Source: Heterotrichella gracilis (Eukaryota > Sar > Xanthophyceae > Tribonematales > Xanthonemataceae). Taken from it: a DNA stretch of 64,000 nt. The stretch is from the NCBI GenBank assembly GCA_032358255.1, contig JAULBX010019965.1, positions 62,001-126,000 of the forward strand. The letters run 5' to 3'. The notes beneath the pieces are model-generated. The model was given only the letters and a program-made list of their open reading frames with translations, did not search any database and was not told the DNA's origin. Below are positions 1 through 12,407 of the stretch, piece after piece. Position 1 is the first letter of the stretch, and the number at the start of each line of letters is the position of its first letter. The position numbers and the translations under genes were made by a program.

Positions 1-211
1 TGGGGAGATTACCTTATAAGCGGACAATTATGGGGTGCTTGCAGGGGGGCGGGCAAAAGGGAATGGCAATGCAGAATCTCTGAAGCTCAAATGACATATG
101 CACAGCACAAAAACAAGTGCGGCTGGGGAAGCACATACCAGACGCAAACATGAAAACCCTTGCAACCACCAAAACAGCGTCCCACACTGCATGCATGCTG
201 TATGGACGCAC

Positions 212-2619
212 CTATATATGTCATCCCCCCCAGGATTTCCGCCAAATCGGACAGCGCCCGGCACTGAACCTCCAAGACGATCGGCAGATCCTTGGGGGCG
301 GTTTGAAACGCCAGGTTTTTAGAGGATACCAAGACCACATGGCAGTATTTCATGAAAAGTGAGCATAGGAGGCGGACACCCCCGTTCCGCCACATGGCGG
401 CCATAGAGCCTGGATTGGCTTCCGCGCACGCTTGGATGATTTGGATCATACTGGCTTTGGCTGGGGTGATGAATGCTGCAGTTGGTTTGGAGAGCAATTA
501 GTGGTGATGGGATCTGCTTGAGGCATGCAAGTGGATGGTTGCCTTGGTATAATCTAGGCGCTCTCCTGGCAATATACCAGGTTGTTTCCATGAAGAGTAT
601 GTTCCCAGCACAAACACCGGTAACTGCAGTAAACCGTGACTAACATTTTACACACGCACCATGGTGACACCCTTCTGTAGGGTTCCCACCGCCACCACCC
701 CAATCATCACCAATACCAATAACAACAGATGGTACAGACAGCATCCGGATATAAGTGCTTGGCGTTAACATGTGCAAGGCTGACGGTAATCTGGCTGTAC
801 TGTTGGATTGCCTGTGCATGACTAATTAACCAGCGCCGGCACCGCCACCACCACCCCCGGCACCACCACGACAACCACCACCACCACCGCCACCACCACC
901 GCCAACACCACCATCACCACCACCATGCCACCACCATCACCACCACCACCACCACGCACCTGTGTCCATGGCCGCCTCCAGCACCCACACCATGGCAGCC
1001 ATGACATCACTGGAGGCAAACTCTGTCACCTGGTCACCCACTGCAAACCCTTAGCAAGGGTTTGAACCACACAGTAGTCTTGGTCAGGGTGTCTCTTACG
1101 ACTGCGTTGCGCAGCTCTCGGCTGCTTGGGCTCTGTAGGGTTCAGGAGGGAGGGTTTTGGCGCTAGGCGTTTGGGATGTAGATTTTGGCAGTAGGGTGTT
1201 GCAGGGTTGAGGAGCAGAAGTTTGAGGATGGGGTGAGAAGTATGACGGAGTATTCTTAGGAGGTTTGATTTCAACATGCATCGGAAGTGCAACTCTACCA
1301 GGACATTATCGTGGAACACATCATGGATGCAGCAGCAATGCCATGTGTTATTTTACATAACTTATTTGGTGTACTTGCTGCAACACTTAAGCAGGTATCA
1401 ATGACGTTGCCATTGCCAACTCATCTCAGGCACTGGAACTGCCACTGATGACCACACAAAATCAGCCACTGATCAAGGCTCCAATGTGCGCTTTGGTGGC
1501 AACCTCGCACCTGGCCCAGCAGGTTCTTGGCCAGGTAACTCCCCACTTTATCAACACCCTTCTGGCTCCAGTTCTCGGAAGCTGATCGGTACATTTTCAG
1601 CATTTCACGTAGCTTGGGGAAGCCGCTGCTGGGTGTCACTGGGGCGATCTGCGGCAGTGAGAACGCGCACTCAGGTACTTGTGTATCTCGTAACTCCATG
1701 CCATGCATTCATGGCCCAGGAGGCATGCCATTGCGTGCGGCAGTGCTGTAGCTCCGTCCCTATAGCTGGTCGAACGCCATGTAACCCCATACTCGTCACT
1801 GTGTCGACCCAGGTAAGCATGGAGCCGAAAGCTCAGAACGGGCATGGGCAGCAGCCACCGTTGGCACTGTGGTGTGATTTCATTACCATATGCACGCTTG
1901 TGCTATGGATGCCATTTGTACCTGTGGTGCCTTGCTGTGGGGGGCGGTGGGGGGTGGCTGTGGTGCGGTGGGTGGTGGTGGATGGGTGGTGGTGGGTGGT
2001 GGCGGGGATGCTCCCCCACTGGCACTGGTCCTGCTGCTTGCCCTTGTGCTGCCGGCCTGAGAGGAGGGTACTGGCGTGAAATGGGCTTTACCACGCGACA
2101 GCATGGGTGCAAAGCAATGTCGCCGTGAGCACCCGAAATCGCTTTTTGGGACCACAACCAAAGCACCGGGTGGGTGTGCCAGGCCGGAAACAATGGGGCT
2201 TCCCAAGAGGCCTCTGTCCGTTGCAGGGTGGCCCGTGCGTTACTGCTTCCAGCATAAAGTATGTCATGACAGCAAGCGAACTCACGCGCTATCTTTGGGT
2301 CAGCAGAACTCGGCAGGCAGCGCGTGGATTCACACGTACCCATACAAACATGGTTACCTACCCATGAATAAGTAGGTACTTAGCTACGAGCTTTCCAGCA
2401 ATATCACAGCCACAGGAGCAGCCAGCCAACCCTGCATAGTTCTTGACCCACTGCTTGCCATCAGTGCCCACACATGTACCCACCCACCTCCAACTCCAAC
2501 TGCTTCCACAGCTGCACCAGCCCCTCTGGTTCTCCCCCCTCCTGGGCAGTACGACTTTGAGAGGCGAGGCAGGCCCGTATCTCACTGGGTGACAAGTCCG
2601 TGCCCCGACTAGTGGCCAT
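212..2619 (-). CDS. unrecognised multi-exon gene, 3' end beyond the window
   Basis: I do not recognise this protein. Four exons chain in frame on the minus strand: 2488-2619 (ATG at 2619, donor GAG|GTGGGT), 1511-1648 (acceptor CCGCAG, donor CAG|GTGCGA), 960-1029 (acceptor GACCAG, donor ACAG|GTGCGT) and 212-475 (acceptor CTGCAG, donor ATAG|GTGCGT). Phases are 0, 0, 0 then 1, and all junctions agree. The product so far is about 202 residues, mostly predicted helix, with amphipathic patterns such as VQLWKQLELE in exon 1 and LPIVLEVQCRALSDLAEIL in exon 4. That suggests an alpha-helical repeat (HEAT/ARM- or PCI-like) protein, which is inference. No signal peptide or membrane segment is seen. Small exons may be missing from the long introns. 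The gene is head-to-head with ARS2, 727 bp apart. Confidence 0.6.
838..957. repeat. (CCA)n-type microsatellite
   Basis: About 120 bp of nearly pure CCA/CCACCG trinucleotides lie immediately 3' (in gene orientation) of the exon at 960-1029 of the minus-strand gene. A mirrored GGT-rich tract lies at about 1940-2010. Both are in introns and carry no convincing coding potential. Confidence 0.85.
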
Positions 2620-3346
2620 GATTGCACCTTCACGCCTTGGGTGAGAGTTCCGCGAGTTTGGGAAACTCACAGGGTTGAAAAGGGCAAGATTTCAGCAACG
2701 TGTCTCGTCATAAGGTGCCACTGAAGTGAGGTAGCAGCCTGCTACTAGCAGGTTTGGAGTGTCCCCAGTGTACGTGGGCACATTGCATGCCAATGCAGAT
2801 ATGAACTAGTCCAGACAAGGTCGCAAAACGTTGAGCTGATCTGTGAATAAAACTTCAACAATGCATATTTCTGCCAACGGAACGCGTCGTCAGGTGCCAC
2901 TGAAGTGTGGTAGTGGGTGGCGAGTGTTACCGTGCACATATGCATGCATGCATGTGCTGAAAGCATGGAAGCATTCCCAGTCTTGCTGAGCCGAGGTCAA
3001 TTATGGCACAGAGAACAAGCCGGTTGTAAACAGAAAGTGTCGAGGAGGGTTTAAACCCGTATGGTTCGTTTGCGGGAATGCTGGAAACGGCCGGCGGTTT
3101 GCCGCCTGGCGTGCCGCCGACCAACCTGACTTGAGCAGAAAATATAGCATCAACGCCATGCATCAACACTGAAACAGCTGTATACAAGGCGTTTGTACCC
3201 AACGTGGTTTTGATTTCTCTTCACCTTTTTTCCGTTATGCTTGTTAAAAGGCGCTGCGTATCATGCGTGTATGCCCGTTGATGCACACCTGACCCTGCCA
3301 ACAACGCTATCACTGGGGTTCTAGTCCGTGCTGGGCGTGAACAGCC
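2620..3346. other. shared upstream region of two divergent genes
   Basis: This 727 bp stretch separates the start codons of the minus-strand unknown gene and ARS2, so it should hold both promoters. It contains a diverged direct repeat (about 22 bp around 2713 and again around 2892, core GGTGCCACTGAAGTG) and a long TGCATGCATGCATG tract at 2941-2954. I see no open frame with coding character. Confidence 0.5.
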
Positions 3347-6300
3347 ATGCGCGGGTACGAAAGGCGGGGCCCATCGCCTCCACGCCGGTTTGGGCGGCGG
3401 GCTAGCCCCGACTATGGTGACCGCCGCAGGCCTCGCAGCTACAGCCCCAGCCCGGAGCGGTTCAGAGGATCCCCCCCACCACCCAAGCGCTACCGCCGGG
3501 GAGGACCAAAGTATGTGGGCCACCCGCGGTGCTCTTTTAGCATACATTGATCACCTGCGTGGAGTAGGAAGTGTGGATTACTTGCAACTGGGCACGATTA
3601 GGCAGTAGCAGCCATCCCTCATCACTGACATCCATCTTCATCTCTTGGCGTTGTGTATGTTGCTGACGAACTCTTTGCTGCTCCCTCCCGCGCAGTGACC
3701 GTTTTGACCGGAATGAGCGCCATGACCGGCGGTTTGCAGACCCGTATGGTGGCCCGCGGAGGGATGGGCGATACCGGGAGCCATCCCCACCTCCCAGGTA
3801 CACACCAGAAACGCACCACGCCTGCTGTGGAATAGTGCAGCTGCAGAATTACACAGACGCGCAGCTTATGGCAGAAACCACTGTGGTTAGATCGGAGCTC
3901 AGCAGCGATACAAAAGGCAGCTCTGTATGTTGAAAGTGATGATGGTGCAAACCTGTTGTTTCCCGATGGTTCTTTGATGGGCTGCTGCTTGCTGCGCTTT
4001 GTTTCACCCAGTTGCCACGTACCTGGCCTCAAAGGTCACACAATGTGCTATTGCAGTACGCATTTTGAGCTTGACCAACGTTTGTGCAACGCTGGTGCTG
4101 TGACTTGCGCCAGCCTTGCAAGTAATGCTCACGCTTTACAGCAGCTCTTGCCGTTTGCTCCTTTTTGGTTACCACCATCACTCTATTGCCTCAGTTCCTA
4201 TACTGCCTCTCACAACCGGGTACAGACGTCTGGGAACGGTAGGGTACCAAAGCAGCCTCTGTTTCACTCCACCCCCCTCAGTACTCCTCCCAGCAACGCC
4301 AGCACCCCACCTCCGCCCTTCCCTCCCATTTTCAACCCACACACCCCTGCAGGAGAAACTCCTCCCCGCCAAGGGACAGGCCCATGACGTACAAGGAGTA
4401 CATGATGACCCTCCCCGACCACATCTCCCCCCAGGAGGCGCAGGAAGCCTACAACGGCTACATGTATGACTGGTGGGGCTCGGAGCTGCGGGCAGAGTTT
4501 GAGACCCACCGGGAGGAAGCCGAGATGCACCGGCTGTACGATCCCCGCGACCTGAAAAAGCTGGTGGAGATTCGCAACAAGGCGTCCCAGGCGGCAGCCA
4601 AGCAGTTTGGGGAAACCCTCGCGGAGGGTAAAGTGGAGCTGACAGTCGAGTCAGCCGCAGCGGAGCCCGGCCCTGGCCCCCAGCTGTCAAAAGAGGAAGC
4701 TTCCACCTCCTTCCTGGGCTATGTGGAGCCCTTTGAGCGGCCGCCGCCGCGGGAAAAGCCGCCCACAGTCCCGCCTGTCTTCTGGCAGCCAGACAGGGTG
4801 GCGTCAGACCTGGCCCTCTCCCGCCAGCTCATCGTCCACCTAGACGCAGAGAAGAGCATCACCGACAACGCCCTCCTGCTCCCTCCTGCCCCACCCGCTG
4901 CCAAGGAGGAGGGCGGGGAAGGGGGCGAGAACGGGTCAGCGCCCGAAGCAGCGGCCCCCGAGGCCCAACCCTACGACGAGCAGGTCAAAACCCTAGACCA
5001 GCAGGTGCTCTACCTGTGGAGGGTCCATGGCATCGACTACTATGGCGGACTCGAGCTGTGGGAGGTGCGGGACCCTGAGCGCCACACCTACAAGCTGCAC
5101 GTGCGGGGGGAGAAGCTGGGGGAGGGGCAGGAGGCGCAGGCTGCAGGTGGGTGGGTGGTGGAGTGGGTGGTGGGAGGATGTGGGCTTGCGCGTAGCTGCG
5201 TGCAAGCCATGTGATGGTTGGGATTGGAGCTGGTGCATTGTGATGAGCATGGTTAGTGTGAGCTGCTAATACAGATTTCTGTTTATGGTACATTATATGC
5301 ATGTTTTGAGCTTTGTATCCAGATGTAGTTTTTGCTTAGCAAGCGATCAATGTATGACGCATGTCCAGCCCGTCTCTCACAGCATCCGCTCTCCCTGCCA
5401 CCTACCGCCACCTCCCACTTGCCCCAGATGATGAGGGGAAGGCTGCAGCTGAGCGCGTGGATGGCGCATGGTCCAAGCGCCTTGAGGAGCCCGATGCGCT
5501 GGAGGCCCCGCTGCAGAAGGAGCGCGTGGAGACGCATGTGGAGGAGTTTGTTGAGTCTCAGATACTCAAGCTGGATGACAACAAGTGCGTGCAGCGGGGG
5601 GTGGGCCGGGGGTGGGGTGGTGATGCCCTGGCCTGGTACACTTGATAAGTTGTAAGAGTATGGGAGTCAAGCTAGACACCGGCTTGTGCCGTGCATTAAG
5701 GGGGGGAAATGTTTGACGATGGCAGGGAGTGTGGCTGCGCTTGTGCTGTGTTTGCGCCGCTTAAATTTGCCTCTCAGCTCATCTTTGGGGCAGAAATTCA
5801 TCTCGAGGGGAAGAAATTACCTCTTGGCAACATGTGTTATATCGCCCACCTTGCTGCGGCTGATGCGTGCATGCGTGTGCCTGTGCAGGTGGGGCAACAA
5901 GCTGAGCCAGAAGCTGTTTGTGGGCAAGGACTTTGTGGTGAAGCACATCCGGCTGAAGCACGCGCATGTGGTGGAGGCGGATGTAGACAAGGTGAGGCAG
6001 GCAGAGATGGTTGTGGGGGGGTGCACGTGGGGGCTGGCGGTGGAGGGAGGGGTGTGCAGGGCACGCTGCAGGCAATGGGGCCCTTGGGGTTAGGCATTTG
6101 GGAAGGGGCACACAAGGTTGGTATTGGTACATCACACCTGCAACGTGTCATCTTAGCATTGACCCTGGTCTTCTGCGGAATAATGTGGAAATGGCGTGGT
6201 GGCAGGGCGCGCAGACTGCAGCAGCAGCAGCAGTCTTGCCGCCATGTCATTCTATATGTGTACGCACAATATCAGGTCGGGTGCTGACAAGACGCTTGGT

Positions 6301-7664
6301 GAAGAAGCAGCGTGCATCACCAGGATGGTGTGATGTAACAAAAACACACTGTGGCAACCTTGGACATGATCCCATCATGTGAATGGGGCACATGGGGCCA
6401 TGCCCAACCCTGCACCAGCAGCGCTGCTGCTGATCACAACCCATGCTGGGCTCCACTGATGTGCCACACCCACAAGGCGCATGCACACACATACGTAAAC
6501 CAGCCTGTACCCACAGACCATCCTGCTCCTGCAAGTTTTTGCCATGTGCTAATCTGCTTCTGGCTTTGTACAATCAGAGTGCACATATTTGAACAGTCAA
6601 TTGGCACCCGTACCCACCCACCTCAACTCGCCCTAGCCCCCCTCCCCACCCTGCCCCAAACCCTAAACCCTAACCCCGCAGCTCATGGAGGAGATGTACT
6701 TTGAGAACTTCAAGGCAGAGCGAGAGGCTGCCGAGGCCGCTGCTCGTGACGCAGAGGCGGCACATCTGGAGGCGGCCCAGGCGGCGCAGGCGGCGCTGGA
6801 GGAGTATCCACCGGATGGTGGGGAGGTGGGCAGCTACGATGAGTTTGAGGGGGAGCCAATACCGCCGCCGATGCCGCCACCGGATGGGCCTGAGGTGGGT
6901 GTGGCTGGGGGTGGGGGTGGGGGCCGAACGTATTGCTGGGTTTAGCTGGTGGACGAATGCGATGTACTGTGTGGTGGTGTGGTTTGCACGCTCGTGGGGG
7001 CCTAGGGGATGGGCGTGGGTTGTTAGGTGCTGCTTTTTGTTATGTGGGGGAGTCAACGCCTGTACTGCTGCGCAAGGCATTGCGCCCACACAAGGTTATG
7101 TGGCTGAGGCATGGGTAGGAGGTGGCTCCATGCGTTCTGCCCTAGGGTTGCCTGCATCTGAGGTGTCGTGGAGTGGGGTGGAGCATGCTTGGTTGGGCTG
7201 CAGCTCTTAACACAGCACAGGCAACCTTCTCTTCTTTGCCAAAGTTCAAAGGCTGACCTAGTTTGTTTGCATTTGTGCAGGGCTTTGTATCACGGGGGGG
7301 CCCAGGGCGGGGCATGCGTGGGCGGGGCAGGGGGCCCATGGGGGGCAGGGGCAGGGGACCACCCTTCCCGCTGCCAATGATGGGCGGGCCGGGGATGGGG
7401 GGCCCAATGCCTGGGCCTGTGTTCATCCCCGCGCCAGGGGGGGCACCATTTGGCCCCTTGGTCATGGCGCCAATGGGTGGGCCCATGATGGGACCAATGG
7501 GGGGGCCGATGGGAGGGCCCATGATGCCGCCGAGGGGGATGATGCGGGCGCCGATGTTCATGGGGCGGCCAGGGGCCAAAATGGACCCACGGGGGGTGCG
7601 GGAGTACTTTGATCTGGATGCGCCAGAGAACAACAGGGCGGTGTTGGATTATGGTGATTTGTAA
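3347..7664 (+). CDS. ARS2: ARS2/SERRATE, nuclear RNA-processing adaptor
   Basis: This is the homologue of animal ARS2 and plant SERRATE, which links the nuclear cap-binding complex to miRNA biogenesis, 3' processing and RNA decay. Seven exons join in frame to 638 aa: 3347-3510, 3696-3797, 4353-5146, 5428-5584, 5889-5991, 6682-6894 and 7281-7664. The N-terminus (1-95) is an Arg/Ser/Pro/Asp-rich tract. The conserved ARS2 block begins near residue 100 (MTYKEYMMTLPDHIS, then YMYDWWGSELRAEF). The zinc-finger-like segment is in exon 5 (KLFVGKDFVVKHIRLKH, about 410-427). A Gly/Met/Pro/Arg-rich tail ends in YFDLDAPENNRAVLDYGDL, the family's conserved C-terminal motif, which in animals binds the cap-binding complex. 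The zinc-finger cysteines appear to be missing. Intron 5 (5992-6681) carries a short CAG run near 6216 and telomere-like heptamers near its 3' splice site. Confidence 0.93.
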
Positions 7665-8226
7665 GCGGCTGGTGATCATGCTGGCCTTTCTGGCATCTTG
7701 TGTTACATGTGCGTGCATGTGCATATGGCGACGGCTGGTGATGCCTTTTACTGCAACGGTAGCATGATATGCCATTCACGGAGCTCTCAAGGTTTTTATG
7801 GGCCAGGCTGGCATTGTCATTCTTACTGTTACAAGGTATCTCATTCAATGACATTTGAAAAATATCAGCACACGCTAGTGCAAAGTTGCAACATGTGACA
7901 TGCCACGGTGGCACATCATGGCATGGAGACAAGCCTCGAGCTCGTGCAGAGTCCATTGATCATAAGCGTAATCAGGAGTGCTCCTCGAGAACGCTTGCTG
8001 TAACAAGACAATGGCATTTGATAGTCTAAGATTGAGGACTCTACTATTCTTGTGCTGATGTGGAGATACAGCCGTGTGCAAGTACAGGTCCTGGAGTAAC
8101 AACCAAATTGTGAGCAACATATCACATTGCCTGCACGAGGCAACAGGCTGGTGGACGCCAACCCGATTGGCACTGGGTTTCAACCTTGGGAATCAATATC
8201 CATATGGTCATCACGATGGTGGAGAC
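7665..8226. other. convergent 3' intergenic region
   Basis: This 560 bp stretch lies between the stops of ARS2 (+) and the PLAC8 gene (-). It is presumably two facing 3' untranslated regions. I see no coding signal and no clear repeat. Confidence 0.5.
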
Positions 8227-9313
8227 TTAGATGGAAGGTGGGGGCATCTGGAAAGGCGCTGTTGTTGCAGTGATGGCGTGTGTAGGGCCCCTTGCTGCTT
8301 GAATCTGCAAGAGACAAGCCGCATTGAGTGGTATGGTTATACTCCCCTTGCCGGGGTTCAAACATGCATGATGAACAGCAACACAAGTAGGCGTACCTCC
8401 AGCTCCTTGGCCTCCTGGCAGGTGGCGCAGGGGCTGCAGAAGAAGTGGACACAGCAATCGCTGCATGGCTCCTCCTTCAGGTGGTACTTGCCACGCAGTT
8501 CAGCCCGGGCAGGGCCGGCAAAGCCTGAAAGGTTGCAAGAAATCACACTGATCAGTTGATACATTATTATACAGGCTTTTGGACCTGAAATGGGTGAGGC
8601 AGACTGATGGACGAGAGGCAAATAGGAGGAGGATACTCACAGCAGGCAAACTCGGCGCAGCAGCAGTACAGCATGCATGGGCAGCAGCAGCCTCCTCCGC
8701 GAAGCTTGGACTGGTTCTTCCCCCACAGGCAAGGCAGGCAGAAGAACCCATAGCAGCCTGCATCACATGCCAACGGTCAGTATCAGGAACTCACTGGGCA
8801 GGTCAACAGGCTGTCGGAGTCTGCTTGTTCAAGCTACGCATGCAATTGCAAGCAACAGGTGCAGGTTCATGCAGTGTAGGAACTTGGTATTGCTGGATGT
8901 TGGAGTTTTCCTACGACGCTATACTAACAGGCACTCTGGTCAAAAGGACTGGACTGGGCAGCCATGGTATCGGCTGGCGTTATCGTTAGCAAGTCGATGA
9001 CTCACCAGCCCGGCAGAAATGGGCTGCCCACAGAGCAGTCACAACAAGTCGCCAATCATACAACCATTTCACAGCATGAAAATTTCGAAAATTTGTTCTA
9101 ACGTTTGTTGAAGGGGTAGTTAAACAGGAAGGTAGACTAGAAAACTAAGGTGGGCAGTCAGCATAACTGCATGTAGGAAATTATACTGGCATGTAGGAAT
9201 GCCGTATTTCGGTCCCGACCACTTCCTGGTTTCCCACAGGCATACTTACATAGCCCGCAGTCGTCTGTGCAGCCGCAGATGCCAGACTCGAAGTGTTCCT
9301 TCTTCTCTGCCAT
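8227..9313 (-). CDS. PLAC8-family cysteine-rich protein
   Basis: Four exons join in frame to 128 aa: 9250-9313 (ATG at 9313), 8641-8757, 8397-8524 and 8227-8304 (TAA). PLAC8 proteins are small, Cys-rich, usually membrane-associated proteins; the family includes plant cell-number regulators and PCR-type metal-resistance proteins. The domain runs from about residue 9 (ESGICGCTDDCGLC) through FFCLPCLWG and a dense Cys cluster (CCCPCMLYCCC) to the signature C-terminal block KYHLKEEPCSDCC followed by CATCQEAKELE (about 74-103). A short Pro-rich tail (PFQMPPPSI) follows. Length and order match the family. The hydrophobic Cys cluster replaces the long membrane helices of some homologues. It is divergently placed from the PAS gene, about 1 kb away. 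Confidence 0.92.
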
Positions 9314-10383
9314 TGTTGCGCTGGTTGCTTCCAAAGGTACAAAGTCAAACGAGACTCAATGTGGTGGATGTGGCTTCGCAAGGCTATATCACCGTGACAA
9401 ATGAGACCCACACAAGGACAACGAGTGTTATTTCAACTCGCAGCACGTACCTTGTAAACTTCAGGCAGGTTCAAACATCGCTGGGAACCTGCTGGGCATT
9501 TTCTCCCACAAGGTGACTCCCCTCGAGAGGAAAGCGGGGAGGAAATAATGCCACATGGCAGCTGATGGGGCATCGTCTCCAGCAGGTTTGATGTTGCACC
9601 TGGCCCTTGGTCCTATCTGGGCGATACATAGCCGATGCACAGGCACAACGTCCCACCAAACGCACTGACATGTTCTCTGCTTGGCACTTCAAGTCTTCGT
9701 GTGACTGGAGGCGTGTGTTCTGGAGCAGAAGCAGCGTTGCGGCCGTCTCGCGACCCAACCCGTGGCCCTGCCTGTGCCATCTTCTCACGGGTAAGCAGGC
9801 CTCGGTAATCGCTCACCAGCCTGTGAGTTTTAGCTGTCAGTTTGTTAGATCTCTGTTGTTCGGTTGCTTGGCTCTTGCCTGGCGGGTTGCACAGTGGGAC
9901 CACTGCCAGCATGGTGTCAGCTTCCCGTTCGCTTTGAGTGAGCCATCGTGGCAGCTAGTGAAGTAACTGAGCTGCTAAGCGACCGGTGGAGGTTATCATG
10001 TTGGTATCCTGTGTTCTGTTGCGACACCTTGTTGGCCTGACGGCGTGTTGCGTTTTCTTGGGTGTCGGAAACCTGTGTATCGGTGGCACAGCTCTATTCC
10101 TTTGGTCTTGTCCAAGCACAAACAAGCCCGATGTGAACCGTGTTGTGGTAATTGCAACAACCCCATTGCAATACTACTCTCAGCCACGAGAGGTTTGGTT
10201 GAGGAAGCAACCGCAGATGCGTTGTGGGCACCTTCAAACTTGGACGCAGTCTGCAGGGATTACTGCGGGGTTCAAACCTGTCTTGCCTATGCAAACGGAG
10301 CAACGTGTCATATGGGTAGTTCCTTGCTAGTCTCTGCTGTCCGAGTCTGTTGGTTGTTGACATAGTTGGTGTTGTCTGCAGGA
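9314..10383. other. divergent intergenic region (PLAC8 / PAS genes)
   Basis: This stretch is about 1.07 kb between the two divergent start codons. Open frames occur on the plus strand, including an ATG at 9670 followed by a good donor (GGGTAAGC near 9789). They could be 5' untranslated or extra N-terminal exons of the PAS gene, but none resembles a known domain. Promoter elements cannot be assigned with confidence. Confidence 0.35.
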
Positions 10384-11238
10384 ATGCAATCTGGACGGGC
10401 CATCTGTAGGCTGGTGACCCTCACCACACATAGCTATCAGGCTGCCAGTCAATTAGGCAGAGCTGGTTGCTGCGCAGCTGCAAGCAGCACCGGTTTGAGG
10501 CACGCTTCATACCTGCGGGGACAGTTTGACAACGACATTGAGCAGCTTGAGTCACCAACTGGCAGTGACCCCAGTCAGAAACCAGTGAGTCACAACCGCC
10601 AGCAGACAGCAAAGGTTGCGCGGCGCACAGCTCAGCAGGTGGGTGGTGGTGGGGAGGAAGGGGGCTCTGTGCACCCGGGTGGGGGGGAACGAGAGGGTCA
10701 GCAGGGAATACAATGACAGGGCGATGAACAGGGTTATTGTGTATATGGTGTGCTAGCGTGGCATGTCTCCCATAGAGCTGAGTGGCCTCACTGCTGTGTG
10801 CGGGCCTGTTTATTGCTGCTGCCTTAATATCCCCCAGCAGTCCATAATATGTGATCATGTGTGCAGGCTGCCCCGGCATCAAACCTTCCATACACGGTTG
10901 AGTGGGCAACACAGCCCAGTGAGCTTGCAAGAGCAATTGTCAGCGTTGCATCGCCCTTCAGGGTAGTCCAGGTCAACGACTCGTGGCTGCAGCTGTTTGG
11001 GCACGCTGCAGAGGAGGTGGAGAAGCAGCCGGCCCTCAAGCTCATCAAAGGACCTGCCACAGACGATAAGATCGTTGTCAAGCTCACCGAGGCGATGCAG
11101 CTCAAGTGCCGCGAGGCAGTCAACATGGTGGTGTACACCCGTGATGGCAAGCCTGTGGTGGGGCAGGTTGCTGTGACACCGCTGATGGGTGCAGATGGGC
11201 ACAACTCGCACCTGTTGCTGCAGGTTGACGCGCTTTGA
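10384..11238 (+). CDS. small PAS (LOV-like) domain protein, probably organelle-targeted
   Basis: Two exons, 10384-10638 and 10867-11238, join in phase 0 to 208 aa. The first 45 residues (MQSGRAICRLVTL...) are basic, Ser/Ala-rich and free of acids, like an organellar transit peptide. From about residue 90 the protein is one PAS fold: VEWATQPSELARAIVSVA, then NDSWLQLFGHAAEEVE, KLIKGPATDD and YTRDGKPVVGQVAVTPL. The GPxTD turn and YxxDGxP strand match the LOV subclass of plants. However, the flavin-binding NCRFLQG segment is replaced by PALKLIKG, so the photoactive cysteine is absent. No kinase or DNA-binding domain is fused. The ATG at 10384 was chosen because it opens the targeting sequence; upstream exons cannot be excluded. 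Confidence 0.75.
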
Positions 11239-12407
11239 AGCAGATAGCAAACTACTTCCTTTTTGCAGTTTGTTATGCTTGGCTGCGGAACAGGTGTCCT
11301 TTTTGGGGGAGTGATCTCCGACAGAAACTGAAAGCAGATCGTTGTACAACCTCAGGACTCGTGACAGCACAGCGGGGTTGACAGCTTGCAGCTGAGACTC
11401 GTCACGACCGTAGATGTATCATTATGACGGGAATCAGCTGCAAGCTTGTATCAGCTATTTTCCCAAGCCAAATGCCCCGCCAGTTTCTGTGGCAAGCGGC
11501 AATGTTATGGTGCAGTAGTTTGTAGCACAGTATGACAATAGGCTCAGCTGGACTGATTGACAGCGAATGCCTATTTTGAGCAGTGTATGTACCGTTGGCA
11601 GCTTGTATAGTATGTACCGTGCTAAACTGTGTGTGATGGCGTTTTATATTGACTGTGTGTACCATCTTCCATAGCAGTGTCACTTTTCTTCAGAATGTCA
11701 TCATGTACGCAATCTGCTTTCATTTTCTTTAGTTTATCTCCTGCTGTGAACCACGGTGTACAATTGCCCGCTAGCTGGTGCGTTTTGCAATGCCATCCAA
11801 TCTGCGTGTGTGGCGTGGGGATTAGCAGGCATGTAAATCAGCACCATGTGTGTATATCACTGCTGAAAGTATTCAGGTTTCGGCTGTAAAAGACAGGCGC
11901 TGCTGAGCGGCAATTTTTCAATGGAGTTCGATATTTGTTGGCAAATTGCCAATGGTTGCAGATGGCAAGGCCTTGTAGGGATCTTATGAACCCTGCTTGC
12001 AGTCTTTTGTTCCTTGGTGTACTTCAGGTGAAAGCTGCGCAACTCAACAGCCCAGAACCTTCCACAATGATACGCATGGACACAGCCCCCAAAAACAAAT
12101 GCATTAATTGGAGCCTGACTTGCCCGTTTTGGGTCCCTGGGGTTCACCGTGAGGCTCCCCTTCATGCATGGCCATGCTGAAAAGTCCTTAAAAGTTGTTA
12201 CAGAGCCTGTATCTCAGTCCTGCAGACTCTGGTTAACGTTGTGGAGCATTTTTGATAGCTGCTTTGCGTTGCTGACCCACTTTGGCTGGGCAAACCGTGG
12301 ACCTTCTTGCAAACACTGGTTCGCAACGGTCATTGCGTTGCAGCCCACTTTGAATTAGCTGCTGTCAGACGCTCCTATTACCTTTTGCCCTGGTTTACAA
12401 CTTCGCA
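11239..12407. other. intergenic region upstream of RPN6
   Basis: About 1.17 kb between the PAS gene stop and the RPN6 start. It has scattered short open frames without coding character, no repeat and no recognisable RNA gene. It presumably holds the PAS 3' untranslated region and the RPN6 promoter. Confidence 0.4.

Noticed and set aside
1486-2079. 197-codon plus-strand open frame
   Set aside because: It overlaps a well-supported minus-strand exon (1511-1648) and a GGT-rich repeat; no domain and no splice context.
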